IMG/VR virus record: IMGVR_UViG_3300032046_000014
Span: 1-64,000 of that record
Direction: 5' to 3' (one strand)
Length of the DNA stretch: 64,000 bases
Origin: a virus
Of this stretch, positions 49,881-58,476 are shown piece after piece; the stretch's first letter is position 1; each line of letters opens with the position of its first letter. The notes below the pieces were generated by a model. That model was not told the DNA's origin and searched no databases. It saw nothing but the letters and a program-made list of their open reading frames with translations. The position numbers were made by a program, and so were the translations under genes.

Positions 49881-52800
49881 CCCTCTATCGGCTTCTTTTC
49901 TTCTCCTGGGCTTTGGACCGGGGCTTCAGTCTCTCCCGCAAGTCTATAGTGGCCATCATCTTCATGTTTAATTGGGTCCATGGGTTGCTGATCGGATGGT
50001 CGAAAGGCAAGCCATCTAGGGCTGCCAGACGCAAGCTTAAGGAGCCGGAAGATCCATCTGCCCCGGAGGAGTTTTCCATAGAAGAAGTATTCGTGGAGAT
50101 TGTTTCTTTGGACCCCGTACTTGAACGTGCCTTCTTCCAAAATCTCATAGAAACCACACCTGTTTGTTTCAGCTGCAGATCCTTCTCCGCCGAGAAGCAC
50201 TGGTTTACGTAGGCCCTGGACGTCTAGCCAGCCTCTAGGAAACTTTTTGCTGCTCTGTTTAGGAATGGCCGGTTTGGCCGTGGTCATGCCCTTAATGCTG
50301 CCGCTGAAGAATCTCTGAGTTTTCTCCCAAGGATATGTGAGGAAAGTCCAGCCGATCATGCTTTTCGCGTCGCCTGTGTCCTGGCGAGTTTCCCAATGTT
50401 CACGAAAACCGCCCACGCCCTTCCTTATTTCTTCAGGTTCAGAGTCTCCGAATTCGATGTCTGGCTCTTCAGACTTTGCTAAGTCAGGTTTCAATTGTTC
50501 CCAGACGTAACGTTCAGCCGAGCTTGGGTCTCTTGGTGCAGAAATGGCGTCTCCGGGCGGATTGCCGCCTGCGCTGCTAGGCGGAGAACCTGTGATCTTG
50601 ATATCGCCGGCAGTGTCTGGTTCTATTCTTTTCTCCTTGTTGATCTTGGGTCCATATGGAAAATGATGATGGACGATGAATGTGAAAGCTTTTCCATGCA
50701 GCCATTCGGCCCCCTTGTAAAACTGGGCGGGATATGGATTGCCTTCCTTGGTCTCGGGCAGCTGAGGTTCAGCAGCTTTTTTCAGTCCTCCAGGCAATAC
50801 GAAACCATCATGTGCAGCGAGCACTGGCTTGTCATATTCTGCTTCCAACGCAATCTTTGACAAAGCTTCCGGCATATCCTCTTGCTTCACGCCCAAGTGT
50901 CCAACATGGGTAATTATCACTTGGGGCACACCGTTTTTCTTCGCCTGTTTCAGACTATTCAAGATGCTTTGATGCCCATAATCTTCACCATCTTGCTCTC
51001 GAACGATGTCTCGAGTGAGGCTTGCGCCGTCTATGATCCAGGTTTCCACACCGCCAAGCCACTTGTCACTTATTTCTAGGCAGTCGGGACTATAGAGTAC
51101 GATGCCGTTGATGCGGATGGCGAACGTTTGAACCTTCAAGCTGTGTTTAACTGGGAGCCAGCGGACCTTCACGTTTCCGATTCTGATGGCGTTATAGCTG
51201 CTGTAGAAGTGAAGTTCTCGATGACTCAGTTTCTCAGCGTATTCAGGACGCTGCTCACGTATGTCACGCCATATAGAACGGTGCATGTATATGGGCACGT
51301 CTTCAGACAGAAATTCCAGGCCGTCTATATGGTCCGGATGTGCATGAGTGACGCAGACTGCATCAAGGCGTGTTTGAACCTTCTCCGCGAGCTCCTTGCT
51401 TCCGCAGTCAAGCAGAACGTTCGTACCGCTGTTTTCGAATATGGCGCTTGCATTCAACCTTTTATCGGTGCGACACTGCTCATCATCGCAGTCTTTGCGC
51501 GGAAAAGTTTTCTCTCCGCTTGTACCGAGGAACCGGAGATTCCAGGTTGCAAGCTCAACCGCGTCGGCTGCTGCTCCCCGGCTCGGAGTCCATGTTACAG
51601 GACCTTGCCGAGTTGATTCTTCGGGCGGCATCTGTTTTTCCGTCGGGTTAACGGGCGGCTTTTCAGACGAAAGAGGCTTTCCCGTTTTCGGGTCTGCTCT
51701 ATGGCCAGTCCACGGCGGCCATAACTGTTTCTGCAGAGTGTCTATGCGTTCTTTCAGTTTTTCAGGGTCAGTTGCTGAGGCTCTCACGGTGGCGACCCAA
51801 CCGTCTGCTTCTTCATCGACAGAGATTTTGTAGTTGCTGATGCCGATGCTTTCAAACAGGTTTTCTACTTGAGCTTTCCATTGTTGGGCTTTCGCGTATC
51901 CTTCGGGCCCTTTGAAGAAAACATGAGATGTCAATGATGTCTCGTCAGCGCGCATATACTGTAACGGTGTGATTTCATGGAAAGTATTGTCTGCAGGGTC
52001 GGGAACTCTTTCGCCGCCGCCCATTCCAGGAACGCCTATGACCCCACCGGGAGCATAAGTAAATCCGCCATTTGCTTTCGTCAGCTCTTCCTTTTCTAAT
52101 GGTGTGTTATGGTTCATTCCGCGTTTTTCAATTTCTCTGGCGATGGCATCGTGAAGAGCTTTGACCGTTGGCTTATCATGCACTAGAGGTTTGCCGCTTT
52201 GCAGTGTGCTCCACCAAGCATGTGTGATTCTGTGATCATCGAGAAGGACGCGGTCATCAATCTTGGCCGGATCATACGTGTCTACGTCCTTGATTTTTGT
52301 TATGCCAGCTGAACCTTCTGGACCCGTAGAATCTGCGCTGGGCTCGGGCTTCGTTGTCGTAGTCATGATGCCCTGGTCAAGTCTGCCCGGTTCAAACTGC
52401 TGTGAACCGCTGTCAGGATCAGATGCAAACTGTTTCTGAACTTTCTCATCATGCTGTTGAGAATGTTCTTTCCAGTGGACAGGAACTTCACCATCTGTGA
52501 CTTTGTAGACTTTGCAAATGTCCTTCTCATGCGTGTAAGCAGCATCGTATTCGGGATCTTCTTTTTCCCAGGGACCGCCGGGCTCTTGTTTCCATTCTTC
52601 GAAGTCTTTGTCGCAGAACCAAGCGCGGCCCATTCCTTCAGCATAGAGTACGTCGACTGTCGGAGGGTCTTCGCAGCGCATGCATTTTTGGCGATTAGCC
52701 CTTTTTTCTATGTAGTCAGAGGCTTTCTTGAACTGGGTGATTTCTTCAGGTGTAGGAAGCGATCGTCCTGGACTAATCGGCGCCAGCATATGCAGATATC

Positions 52801-54883
52801 CTGCTACGTCATCGGCTTTCTGAAGGGTTTGACTGGCCAATTCTTCAGCTGTATCCAAACCGTCTGGCACATTCTTTTCAGGCTGGTACATGGGAACAGC
52901 ATTCTGGTATGTGTAGTCGTAACTGTTGTTTTTGACGATTTCCAAGCAGCGAACTCGGAGGATATCCCCCTCAGCTGCTTCTACGCCTGAGACGTGCGTG
53001 TGGCCCATGATAAGCCATTTCTTGCCTTTCATTTCTGCAATACGGTTTGCCGGCAGAGTCTTCGCCTGCGCGTCATTGATGGGGCCTATTGCGCCGAGAT
53101 AGCGCCAGCCTTCCTGTTTGCGTTCTTTCTTGACGACGAGGACGTCGATTTCTTTCTGCTTCTTCCATTTTGCCCATCCGAAATTGATGATTCGCTTAGT
53201 ATTCCATTGGCTTTGTGCGTCGAAGAGCATGGCGCCTTCGCTGCCCTTCAGGTTGCCCATGCGTTCAGCTGCTTCTGCGGTTTTACTTGGCGGTACAACG
53301 GTAAACTGTTCAGGTTTTATGATGGGCAGATGCACGGTTCCTTTGAATTCTTTTCTGAGCAGTTTCAGTCTGTCTATCATGGGCATGTCCGCGAGGCTTT
53401 TTCCGTCTAACTCGATGATGTCGAAGATCCATATTCGGAGGTTGCGGCCTTCCTCTACCGGGGCCTCCCCATTCAAGTATCCGATTGCTAATGTCCGGTG
53501 CATCGGCTGACTGTCCGAATACATCATCGCTTGTCCATGGAGGATGAATGATTCGTGGGGCCAATTTTTCAACTCCTCAATAATATGGGGAACACGACTT
53601 GTCTTGTCAAGTCCCCTGCCACTCCAAACTTTTTCTTTGCTCAGCATCATGTCCATGCCGTCAAACTTCTGCTGAACAAGAACATTGGCAAACCTTCTGA
53701 GAAGGGATGGAAGCTTCTTGACGTCATAGTACCGGGTGGCAGGCTTGTTTGCTTTCGGCAATGATGCCTTCGCTATAAGCTGGCCGTCCTCGACAATGAG
53801 GTCGCTTTTGCCGATTTGCTCTGGAGAATGAACGGTTCTGACGGCTTCCTGGTAAGTGGTGGGGTGCATTTCGACTGCTGTTTCTCCGCCGGGCCCTGCA
53901 GATTCGGGAGTTTGTTTTTCTTCGCTGAACATTTCAGCAGCAGCATGGGCTACTCCGACAACATCTCTCCAGTTGTCGCAGAAGTTCACTCCTAAATCGT
54001 CAATGTACATGTCGGCAACGGGCTTGCCTAGTATGAGCTCATCATAAGAAATTCCGTTCTTGTCGAGCCATCCTGCAGTGAGCTCATAGTACCGGGGATC
54101 TCGAGCGGTGTAAATGACGATGTTTGCCAGGTCATTAAGGTCTTTCATGCTTTCCTGCGCGAGAGTTTTCGGTTTTGCTTGTGTATAGCATTCTGGAATC
54201 GGCAGGTTAGTGTCGGTGTCGGCTATTGTGCCATCCAGGTCGACGGCGATTGTGAGGTCTTGAGTGTCGCTTTTCCATTCAGGCGTCGGGAAAAAGACTT
54301 GTACTCCTCGCTGGTACTTGTAGGATTGTGGAGTTTTGAAGCGGTTGAGAATCTTGAGAGTGTAGGCGTAGAGCATGTTGGCGTCGGGCCACCATCGGGT
54401 TCGCTCTTTGTCGCTGATCTTGTGCTGGGGCTGGAGCTTCTTGAACTGCTCGAGCGTAATGGGCTCGATGTCCGTGAATTTGAGAACTCCATAGACATAT
54501 TCATCGTCGGCCCAGTAGAGCGGTTTGTTGAGCATGCCGCTGTAATTGCGGCATTTTACAGTGAGACTTTTTTCGCCGTTCCAGATCATACGTGCATGGG
54601 GCGGGGCAAGATAAACGCTTTTGGCGTTTATTTGTGAAACTGTGCTCTTGAGACTTTGAACAGTGCTTTTGCCCACGGTCACGCCGTCTAGGTCATCGTA
54701 AGTTTTATGGATGAAACCGCGTCTGTCCATTTCTGCTTGGAGCAACCAGTGATAATCAACCAGATCCTCTATCGACCAGCCTGGCACCGCGTCTGGCACA
54801 TCTTTTTTTCTGCACCAGAGCGCGTGACATAAGGCATGGTCAAACAGCAACTGTTGATCAACAAGTTCTCCAGGAACCGACAT
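49877..54883 (-). CDS. giant multi-enzyme protein: ASCH - HAD - DNA ligase - MBL - LigD-PE-like
   Basis: About 1,668 residues from ATG 54883, which follows the portal stop with GGAGAG upstream. Domains in order: helical module (6-61); ASCH-like (85-200); HAD phosphatase, AVDLDGTIAD (D215, D217), YTARDP, DDLGVNF (209-315); ATP-dependent DNA ligase, KFDG (K406), IWIFDIIELDG, SEGAML, WAKWKKQKEIDV (365-660), though the usual metal Glu motif is ILHGQAM; zinc knuckle (734-757); second helical module (875-928), a repeat of the first; metallo-beta-lactamase, THAHPDHIDG (H1180, H1182, D1184, H1185; 1109-1369); LigD-phosphoesterase-like end, EEGTFKYG, YGKLLRGRW (1384-1616). Linkers are Pro/Gly rich. 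It sits where minor head proteins lie, so a packaged DNA-end processing protein is inferred. Confidence 0.7.
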   Translation of the reverse strand: MSVPGELVDQQLLFDHALCHALWCRKKDVPDAVPGWSIEDLVDYHWLLQAEMDRRGFIHKTYDDLDGVTVGKSTVQSLKSTVSQINAKSVYLAPPHARMIWNGEKSLTVKCRNYSGMLNKPLYWADDEYVYGVLKFTDIEPITLEQFKKLQPQHKISDKERTRWWPDANMLYAYTLKILNRFKTPQSYKYQRGVQVFFPTPEWKSDTQDLTIAVDLDGTIADTDTNLPIPECYTQAKPKTLAQESMKDLNDLANIVIYTARDPRYYELTAGWLDKNGISYDELILGKPVADMYIDDLGVNFCDNWRDVVGVAHAAAEMFSEEKQTPESAGPGGETAVEMHPTTYQEAVRTVHSPEQIGKSDLIVEDGQLIAKASLPKANKPATRYYDVKKLPSLLRRFANVLVQQKFDGMDMMLSKEKVWSGRGLDKTSRVPHIIEELKNWPHESFILHGQAMMYSDSQPMHRTLAIGYLNGEAPVEEGRNLRIWIFDIIELDGKSLADMPMIDRLKLLRKEFKGTVHLPIIKPEQFTVVPPSKTAEAAERMGNLKGSEGAMLFDAQSQWNTKRIINFGWAKWKKQKEIDVLVVKKERKQEGWRYLGAIGPINDAQAKTLPANRIAEMKGKKWLIMGHTHVSGVEAAEGDILRVRCLEIVKNNSYDYTYQNAVPMYQPEKNVPDGLDTAEELASQTLQKADDVAGYLHMLAPISPGRSLPTPEEITQFKKASDYIEKRANRQKCMRCEDPPTVDVLYAEGMGRAWFCDKDFEEWKQEPGGPWEKEDPEYDAAYTHEKDICKVYKVTDGEVPVHWKEHSQQHDEKVQKQFASDPDSGSQQFEPGRLDQGIMTTTTKPEPSADSTGPEGSAGITKIKDVDTYDPAKIDDRVLLDDHRITHAWWSTLQSGKPLVHDKPTVKALHDAIAREIEKRGMNHNTPLEKEELTKANGGFTYAPGGVIGVPGMGGGERVPDPADNTFHEITPLQYMRADETSLTSHVFFKGPEGYAKAQQWKAQVENLFESIGISNYKISVDEEADGWVATVRASATDPEKLKERIDTLQKQLWPPWTGHRADPKTGKPLSSEKPPVNPTEKQMPPEESTRQGPVTWTPSRGAAADAVELATWNLRFLGTSGEKTFPRKDCDDEQCRTDKRLNASAIFENSGTNVLLDCGSKELAEKVQTRLDAVCVTHAHPDHIDGLEFLSEDVPIYMHRSIWRDIREQRPEYAEKLSHRELHFYSSYNAIRIGNVKVRWLPVKHSLKVQTFAIRINGIVLYSPDCLEISDKWLGGVETWIIDGASLTRDIVREQDGEDYGHQSILNSLKQAKKNGVPQVIITHVGHLGVKQEDMPEALSKIALEAEYDKPVLAAHDGFVLPGGLKKAAEPQLPETKEGNPYPAQFYKGAEWLHGKAFTFIVHHHFPYGPKINKEKRIEPDTAGDIKITGSPPSSAGGNPPGDAISAPRDPSSAERYVWEQLKPDLAKSEEPDIEFGDSEPEEIRKGVGGFREHWETRQDTGDAKSMIGWTFLTYPWEKTQRFFSGSIKGMTTAKPAIPKQSSKKFPRGWLDVQGLRKPVLLGGEGSAAETNRCGFYEILEEGTFKYGVQRNNLHEYFFYGKLLRGRWIFRLLKLASGSPRWLAFRPSDQQPMDPIKHEDDGHYRLAGETEAPVQSPGEEKKPIEG

Positions 54884-54888
54884 GGCAG

Positions 54889-56841
54889 TTAGGCTCTCCG
54901 GCTTAAATCCTCCTTGTTTACCCGCTGTTTCGTAGGGTCTACCCATCTTTTCTTCTTCGGGATTGAAGCGGTCGGGTTCAGGATGCCCGGTGTTGCAGTG
55001 GTGACGGGAGAGTCTTCTTTAGCAAGGATCGGTTCCGTTGTTGTTTCTTGCAGTTTTGGGTTAACGAAGCTTGTTTTCTGGGGGCCATGATACCATTGTT
55101 CTTTATCTTTCCAGAAGGCGCCGCAGAAATCTTCAGGGTCTTTCACCCAGCCTTTAACCCGGACCTTGCAGGCTTCCATGAAAGGATCTATAGAGGAACT
55201 TGACTTCGAAAGCAATATTAGATCATCTATCATGGATTTGTTGTAGTTTTCAGCTTGTTGCCCCGCAGGTTTCGGCGCGAAGCGTCCGGTTCTTTCTCGA
55301 ATTTCGCCGGTGGCTTCAGATTCGATGCCAATTTTCTCGGGCGGTGATGGCGTACTCTTTTTACCTTGTTCTGTAAGTTCTCCTTCTCCAGAAACTTCCA
55401 GTTCCCCTCTTTCGTTGAGGCGAACATCAAAACCTGCTTTCAGCCAAGTGAAGGCAGTGTTTGCTTTGATTTGGCCAATCTCGGTGAGCCGCAGTTCATC
55501 TCGAAGTTCCAGCGTGTTAAACCTGAATTTCCAGTCTGTAATGTTGAAGGCTGGAAACACACGGTTGTTCATTATGTCCTCGCGGTTCTTGTGATGCTCG
55601 CGTATGGCACGGTCTTGGACTGTGACCTGCATCATAGGTGTGGTGCCTGCTTTGCCTGATTCTATGTCGCCTGTGAAGACTGGCTGGGCCGAGTACACGG
55701 CGCCGCAGGCTGCTCTCCAGAACTTGTAGAATTCGATGCTTTGCATGCGTTTGAAGTCTTCCATGACTCGAGTGACTTTGATGGGGTCTTTGCTAGCTAT
55801 CATCATAGTGCGGACTTTCTTGCTTGTCCGGAATCTGCGGAGCACGGGGTCGTAGACTCGTTTGCGCAAGGCTTCCTGCTCAAACTGATCCATGATCTCG
55901 TTGACTTCTTCCTGTTCGTGGCCTGGAAAATTGACGATGCTGCCCAGTTTTCCTTCAGTATAGAGTTCTATGTTGAAGTCATCCATTGCCTGTATGCTGA
56001 GCAGGATTTTCCAGAGGCAGATGATTCTGCTTTCACCATACAAATTCGGTACCCAGCGGTCACTGCTGCCGTGGATAACTTCGTCTTTGGTGAATCTTGC
56101 TTTGACAGCTCCGCCCACACGCTGCACGTATGCTGTTTTCTGCAATGGTTTGCCGCAGACTAGACAGGTAACTGTTGGAGGCGCATAGACAAAATCTGGT
56201 TTCCAGCATTCTGGACAGAAAAGCTGGTTAGGATCTCCGATGTGGCCTTTATCATCGGCAACAACACGGAAGTATCGCGGGTCTTCCACGTTAAGTTCAG
56301 CCGGGATCTTGAGTAGTTCACTGGCTTTCTCGGGTTCGGGGTTGATCACATACTTGTAGCTGATAGTCATGAAATAGTTGTCCAAGCTCAGGTCATACAT
56401 CAGCGTGCTCTTCAAGAGTTCATAGAAGGTGTTTTCCTCATTTGGTTTCGTCAGCAGTTCCAGGGCTCTTTGCTCCTGTTCCGTGTCAGGAGGCACGAGT
56501 GATTCTTTGTCCTTTGGACATTTGTTGTCAGGCGGCGGATCCTTGAATTCCTTCTTGCATTTTGGACATTTGCCGATGAAAGCAGGTTCTAAACGCCAGC
56601 CGGGACTCATGGTTTCACGGATGATTGTGCCGAAAACATTCTTCAAAACCCAGTGAGTGCGCGCGATCAGCATGAGCTCTTCGAAGTTGTAGATAGGCTC
56701 ACGTATCTTGTAGCTAGGTTCCCATATGTATTCCGGAATTACTGTACGGTCAGCTTTGCGGATTTCCTTTTCAAACTCGGTCAACGGCGCAGTTGCCTTG
56801 ACCATTACTTCGGCTTTTTCAACAATGTTTTCCCATGGCAT
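54889..56841 (-). CDS. portal protein with two zinc ribbons
   Basis: A 650-residue protein from ATG 56841 (AAGGAG about 9 nt upstream). It has the portal plan: helical N-terminus with IYNFEELMLIARTHWVLKNV, a wing with CPKCKKEF...CPK (zinc ribbon 1) and FCPECWKPDFV...CLVCGK (zinc ribbon 2), a stem region (SIQAMDDFNIELYTEGKLGS, VNEIMDQFEQEALRKRVYD) and a long helical tail. Two zinc ribbons in the portal wing are unusual. Upstream of the giant fusion and downstream of the terminase. Confidence 0.8.
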   Translation of the reverse strand: MPWENIVEKAEVMVKATAPLTEFEKEIRKADRTVIPEYIWEPSYKIREPIYNFEELMLIARTHWVLKNVFGTIIRETMSPGWRLEPAFIGKCPKCKKEFKDPPPDNKCPKDKESLVPPDTEQEQRALELLTKPNEENTFYELLKSTLMYDLSLDNYFMTISYKYVINPEPEKASELLKIPAELNVEDPRYFRVVADDKGHIGDPNQLFCPECWKPDFVYAPPTVTCLVCGKPLQKTAYVQRVGGAVKARFTKDEVIHGSSDRWVPNLYGESRIICLWKILLSIQAMDDFNIELYTEGKLGSIVNFPGHEQEEVNEIMDQFEQEALRKRVYDPVLRRFRTSKKVRTMMIASKDPIKVTRVMEDFKRMQSIEFYKFWRAACGAVYSAQPVFTGDIESGKAGTTPMMQVTVQDRAIREHHKNREDIMNNRVFPAFNITDWKFRFNTLELRDELRLTEIGQIKANTAFTWLKAGFDVRLNERGELEVSGEGELTEQGKKSTPSPPEKIGIESEATGEIRERTGRFAPKPAGQQAENYNKSMIDDLILLSKSSSSIDPFMEACKVRVKGWVKDPEDFCGAFWKDKEQWYHGPQKTSFVNPKLQETTTEPILAKEDSPVTTATPGILNPTASIPKKKRWVDPTKQRVNKEDLSRRA

Positions 56842-56942
56842 TATTTTTTGCTCCTTTTGATGTTGCTGCATGTAACGCAGCCTAACCCGTATTCACTGCA
56901 TTTTCTGCAGAGGTCACGGTTAATCACCTGGCGTTTCATCAT
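56841..56942 (-). CDS. 33-residue zinc-ribbon microprotein
   Basis: MMKRQVINRDLCRKCSEYGL and then GCVTCSNIKRSKK: CRKC and CVTC form a tiny zinc ribbon. Its ATG overlaps the upstream TGA (ATGA), and its TAA overlaps the portal ATG (TAATG). The coupled position and cysteine pairs support it in spite of its size. Confidence 0.6.
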   Translation of the reverse strand: MMKRQVINRDLCRKCSEYGLGCVTCSNIKRSKK

Positions 56943-57127
56943 GGTTCCTTCTTTTCCCTTACTATGCGAACTTCCTGAAGCTTGATTGTCTTGGTAATAT
57001 CGACGCCGTTGACAAGTATGTGAAGTTCCTTTATGTTGCAGTCTAAAGTCATGCCGAGCGCTTTCACTTCACTGTCATTGGCGCCGGGAACGCTTGGAGC
57101 TTTAGCTTTGAAAAGTTCTTCTTCCAA
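56939..57127 (-). CDS. small hypothetical protein
   Basis: A 62-residue protein with a beta-hairpin-like centre (ELHILVNGVDITKTIKLQEV) and a basic end. Position between terminase-side genes and the portal suggests a structural accessory. No family recognised. Confidence 0.5.
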   Translation of the reverse strand: MEEELFKAKAPSVPGANDSEVKALGMTLDCNIKELHILVNGVDITKTIKLQEVRIVREKKEP

Positions 57128-57138
57128 TCGTCATCACC

Positions 57139-57432
57139 TCATGTTTTGAATGCTTCCTGGATGGCCAGCATCATCCGCTCGTTCGCTGCTTGCTGGCGAG
57201 AATCCAGCCCTGTTGGTTTCCTGTTGACGACATGGACCGTTCCGCAGGCTGGACATTTTTTTTCCCATTCACCACCGATGTCTTTAACGGCGACCTTAAG
57301 CAGACAACCGCAGCTTCCGCAACGGAATCGGACAGTTCTACCTTGTTGGACGAATGGGTTCAAACCTCTTGTAGGCTCTACAGCCTTACGGTATCGAAGG
57401 TCTTTTCCTGCTGGTTTTCGGTCAAAACTCAT
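57139..57432 (-). CDS. zinc-ribbon protein
   Basis: A 97-residue protein from ATG 57432, which overlaps the upstream stop (ATGA). CGSCGCLLKV and CPACGTVHVV form a zinc ribbon of the TFIIS-like kind; a helical tail follows (SRQQAANERMMLAIQEA). Function unknown. Confidence 0.6.
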   Translation of the reverse strand: MSFDRKPAGKDLRYRKAVEPTRGLNPFVQQGRTVRFRCGSCGCLLKVAVKDIGGEWEKKCPACGTVHVVNRKPTGLDSRQQAANERMMLAIQEAFKT

Positions 57433-57626
57433 GCTTTCGTCTCCAAAGCTTTTTTGAGGCCAAATGGCGTGAGCCAAATTACTTTACGGCCGAACTCATC
57501 GACGCCTGTTTTGCAATAGCCATTCGCTTCCAAGCTTGTTAGAACTTTGGCAGAGCCTGGATCTCGAAGATTCTGCAGCCAGTTTTGCAGTTTATCCTTT
57601 CGGGTTTGTTTCAGTCCACTACTCAT
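57429..57626 (-). CDS. winged-helix-like small protein
   Basis: A 65-residue protein from ATG 57626 (ATGA overlap with the methyltransferase stop). WLQNLRDPGSAKVLTSLEAN and the wing VIWLTPFGLKKALETKA look like a minimal winged helix. It may be a regulator or part of the packaging set. Confidence 0.5.
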   Translation of the reverse strand: MSSGLKQTRKDKLQNWLQNLRDPGSAKVLTSLEANGYCKTGVDEFGRKVIWLTPFGLKKALETKA

Positions 57627-58276
57627 ACTCTCAATCTCCATGTACAGAACCAGGCAAGGTTGCTGTTGTCAGCAGTAACGCCGTCGAAAGAATCTATCAA
57701 TATGTAGTTACTGTTGAGGAGCTGGCGAAATTCTTTCCGACCCATCGTTAAAACGTGACTTGCAGTCCAGCCCTTCCAATCTTGCCCTTCTTCATTAATT
57801 GGGATTTGGAAGGCTAGGTACTTCACTCTGGCTTCTGCCACATAATTCATGAGGTACATCACTTCCTCATCGTTGAAGTGTTCCAGCGTTTCTGAAGCTA
57901 TGAGTAGGTCGTACTTTTGCAGGGGAACTCGTTCCACCCATAGGGGCAGGGTTAAAACGTGTTCTCTGTAGGTCTGGGGCAAGCCCTGCATTGGATTGTG
58001 CTGGATAATTTCAATGTTAAGCCACGACTTGCATCCTACGCTGCAGCTTACGGCTTGGGCAAGTTCGCCTTGGTAGCCGCCGATTTCCACGATGTCCAGC
58101 AGAGGCTTCTTCAATTCTTCACTGGCGGTTCGAACAGCGTTGCAGAAGAATTCCTGTCTGAAATGCAGTTGTTCAGGAAATATGTGGTACCAAGTCAGGT
58201 TCAGCATTTTCAAATCGTTGAAGCTGAGGCTACTGTATTGCTGACGGTACTCTTCGAAGTTTCGAGGCAACGTCAT
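57623..58276 (-). CDS. SAM-dependent methyltransferase-like protein
   Basis: A 217-residue protein with motif I DIVEIGGYQGELAQAV, then WLNIEIIQHNPM (motif II) and YDLLIASETLEHF (motif IV), the order of class I methyltransferases of the glycan-modifying (Methyltransf_11) type. It lies between terminase and portal genes, an unusual place. It may modify a virion glycan or a small molecule. Confidence 0.7.
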   Translation of the reverse strand: MTLPRNFEEYRQQYSSLSFNDLKMLNLTWYHIFPEQLHFRQEFFCNAVRTASEELKKPLLDIVEIGGYQGELAQAVSCSVGCKSWLNIEIIQHNPMQGLPQTYREHVLTLPLWVERVPLQKYDLLIASETLEHFNDEEVMYLMNYVAEARVKYLAFQIPINEEGQDWKGWTASHVLTMGRKEFRQLLNSNYILIDSFDGVTADNSNLAWFCTWRLRV

Positions 58277-58476
58277 CGTTCCAGACTCCTGACAGCCAAT
58301 TTCACAGACAGCCTGTTTTTGTCAAACATGATTTTATATATGATTCCGTTGCTCGAATTCCAGTTTGCGTCAATAATCTTGCCTATTTTCAGGCCCGCAT
58401 CATCAAGAATGGGCTTTCCAGTCATGGACAAGGCGAATTCTTCAAGTTCTTTCTGCATCATCTTATGCGCAATCAA
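58273..58476 (-). CDS. PRC-barrel-like small protein
   Basis: About 67 residues from TTG 58476 (AGGAG 9 nt upstream, TTGA overlap with the TerL stop). TGKPILDDAGLKIGKIIDAN has the PRC-barrel pattern (G-x-x-V-x-D-x-G-x-x-I-G-x-V). The last residues (LSVKLAVRSLER) resemble the end of TerL (VKLAIRSVDF). PRC barrels are protein-binding beta barrels. Confidence 0.5.
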   Translation of the reverse strand: MIAHKMMQKELEEFALSMTGKPILDDAGLKIGKIIDANWNSSNGIIYKIMFDKNRLSVKLAVRSLER

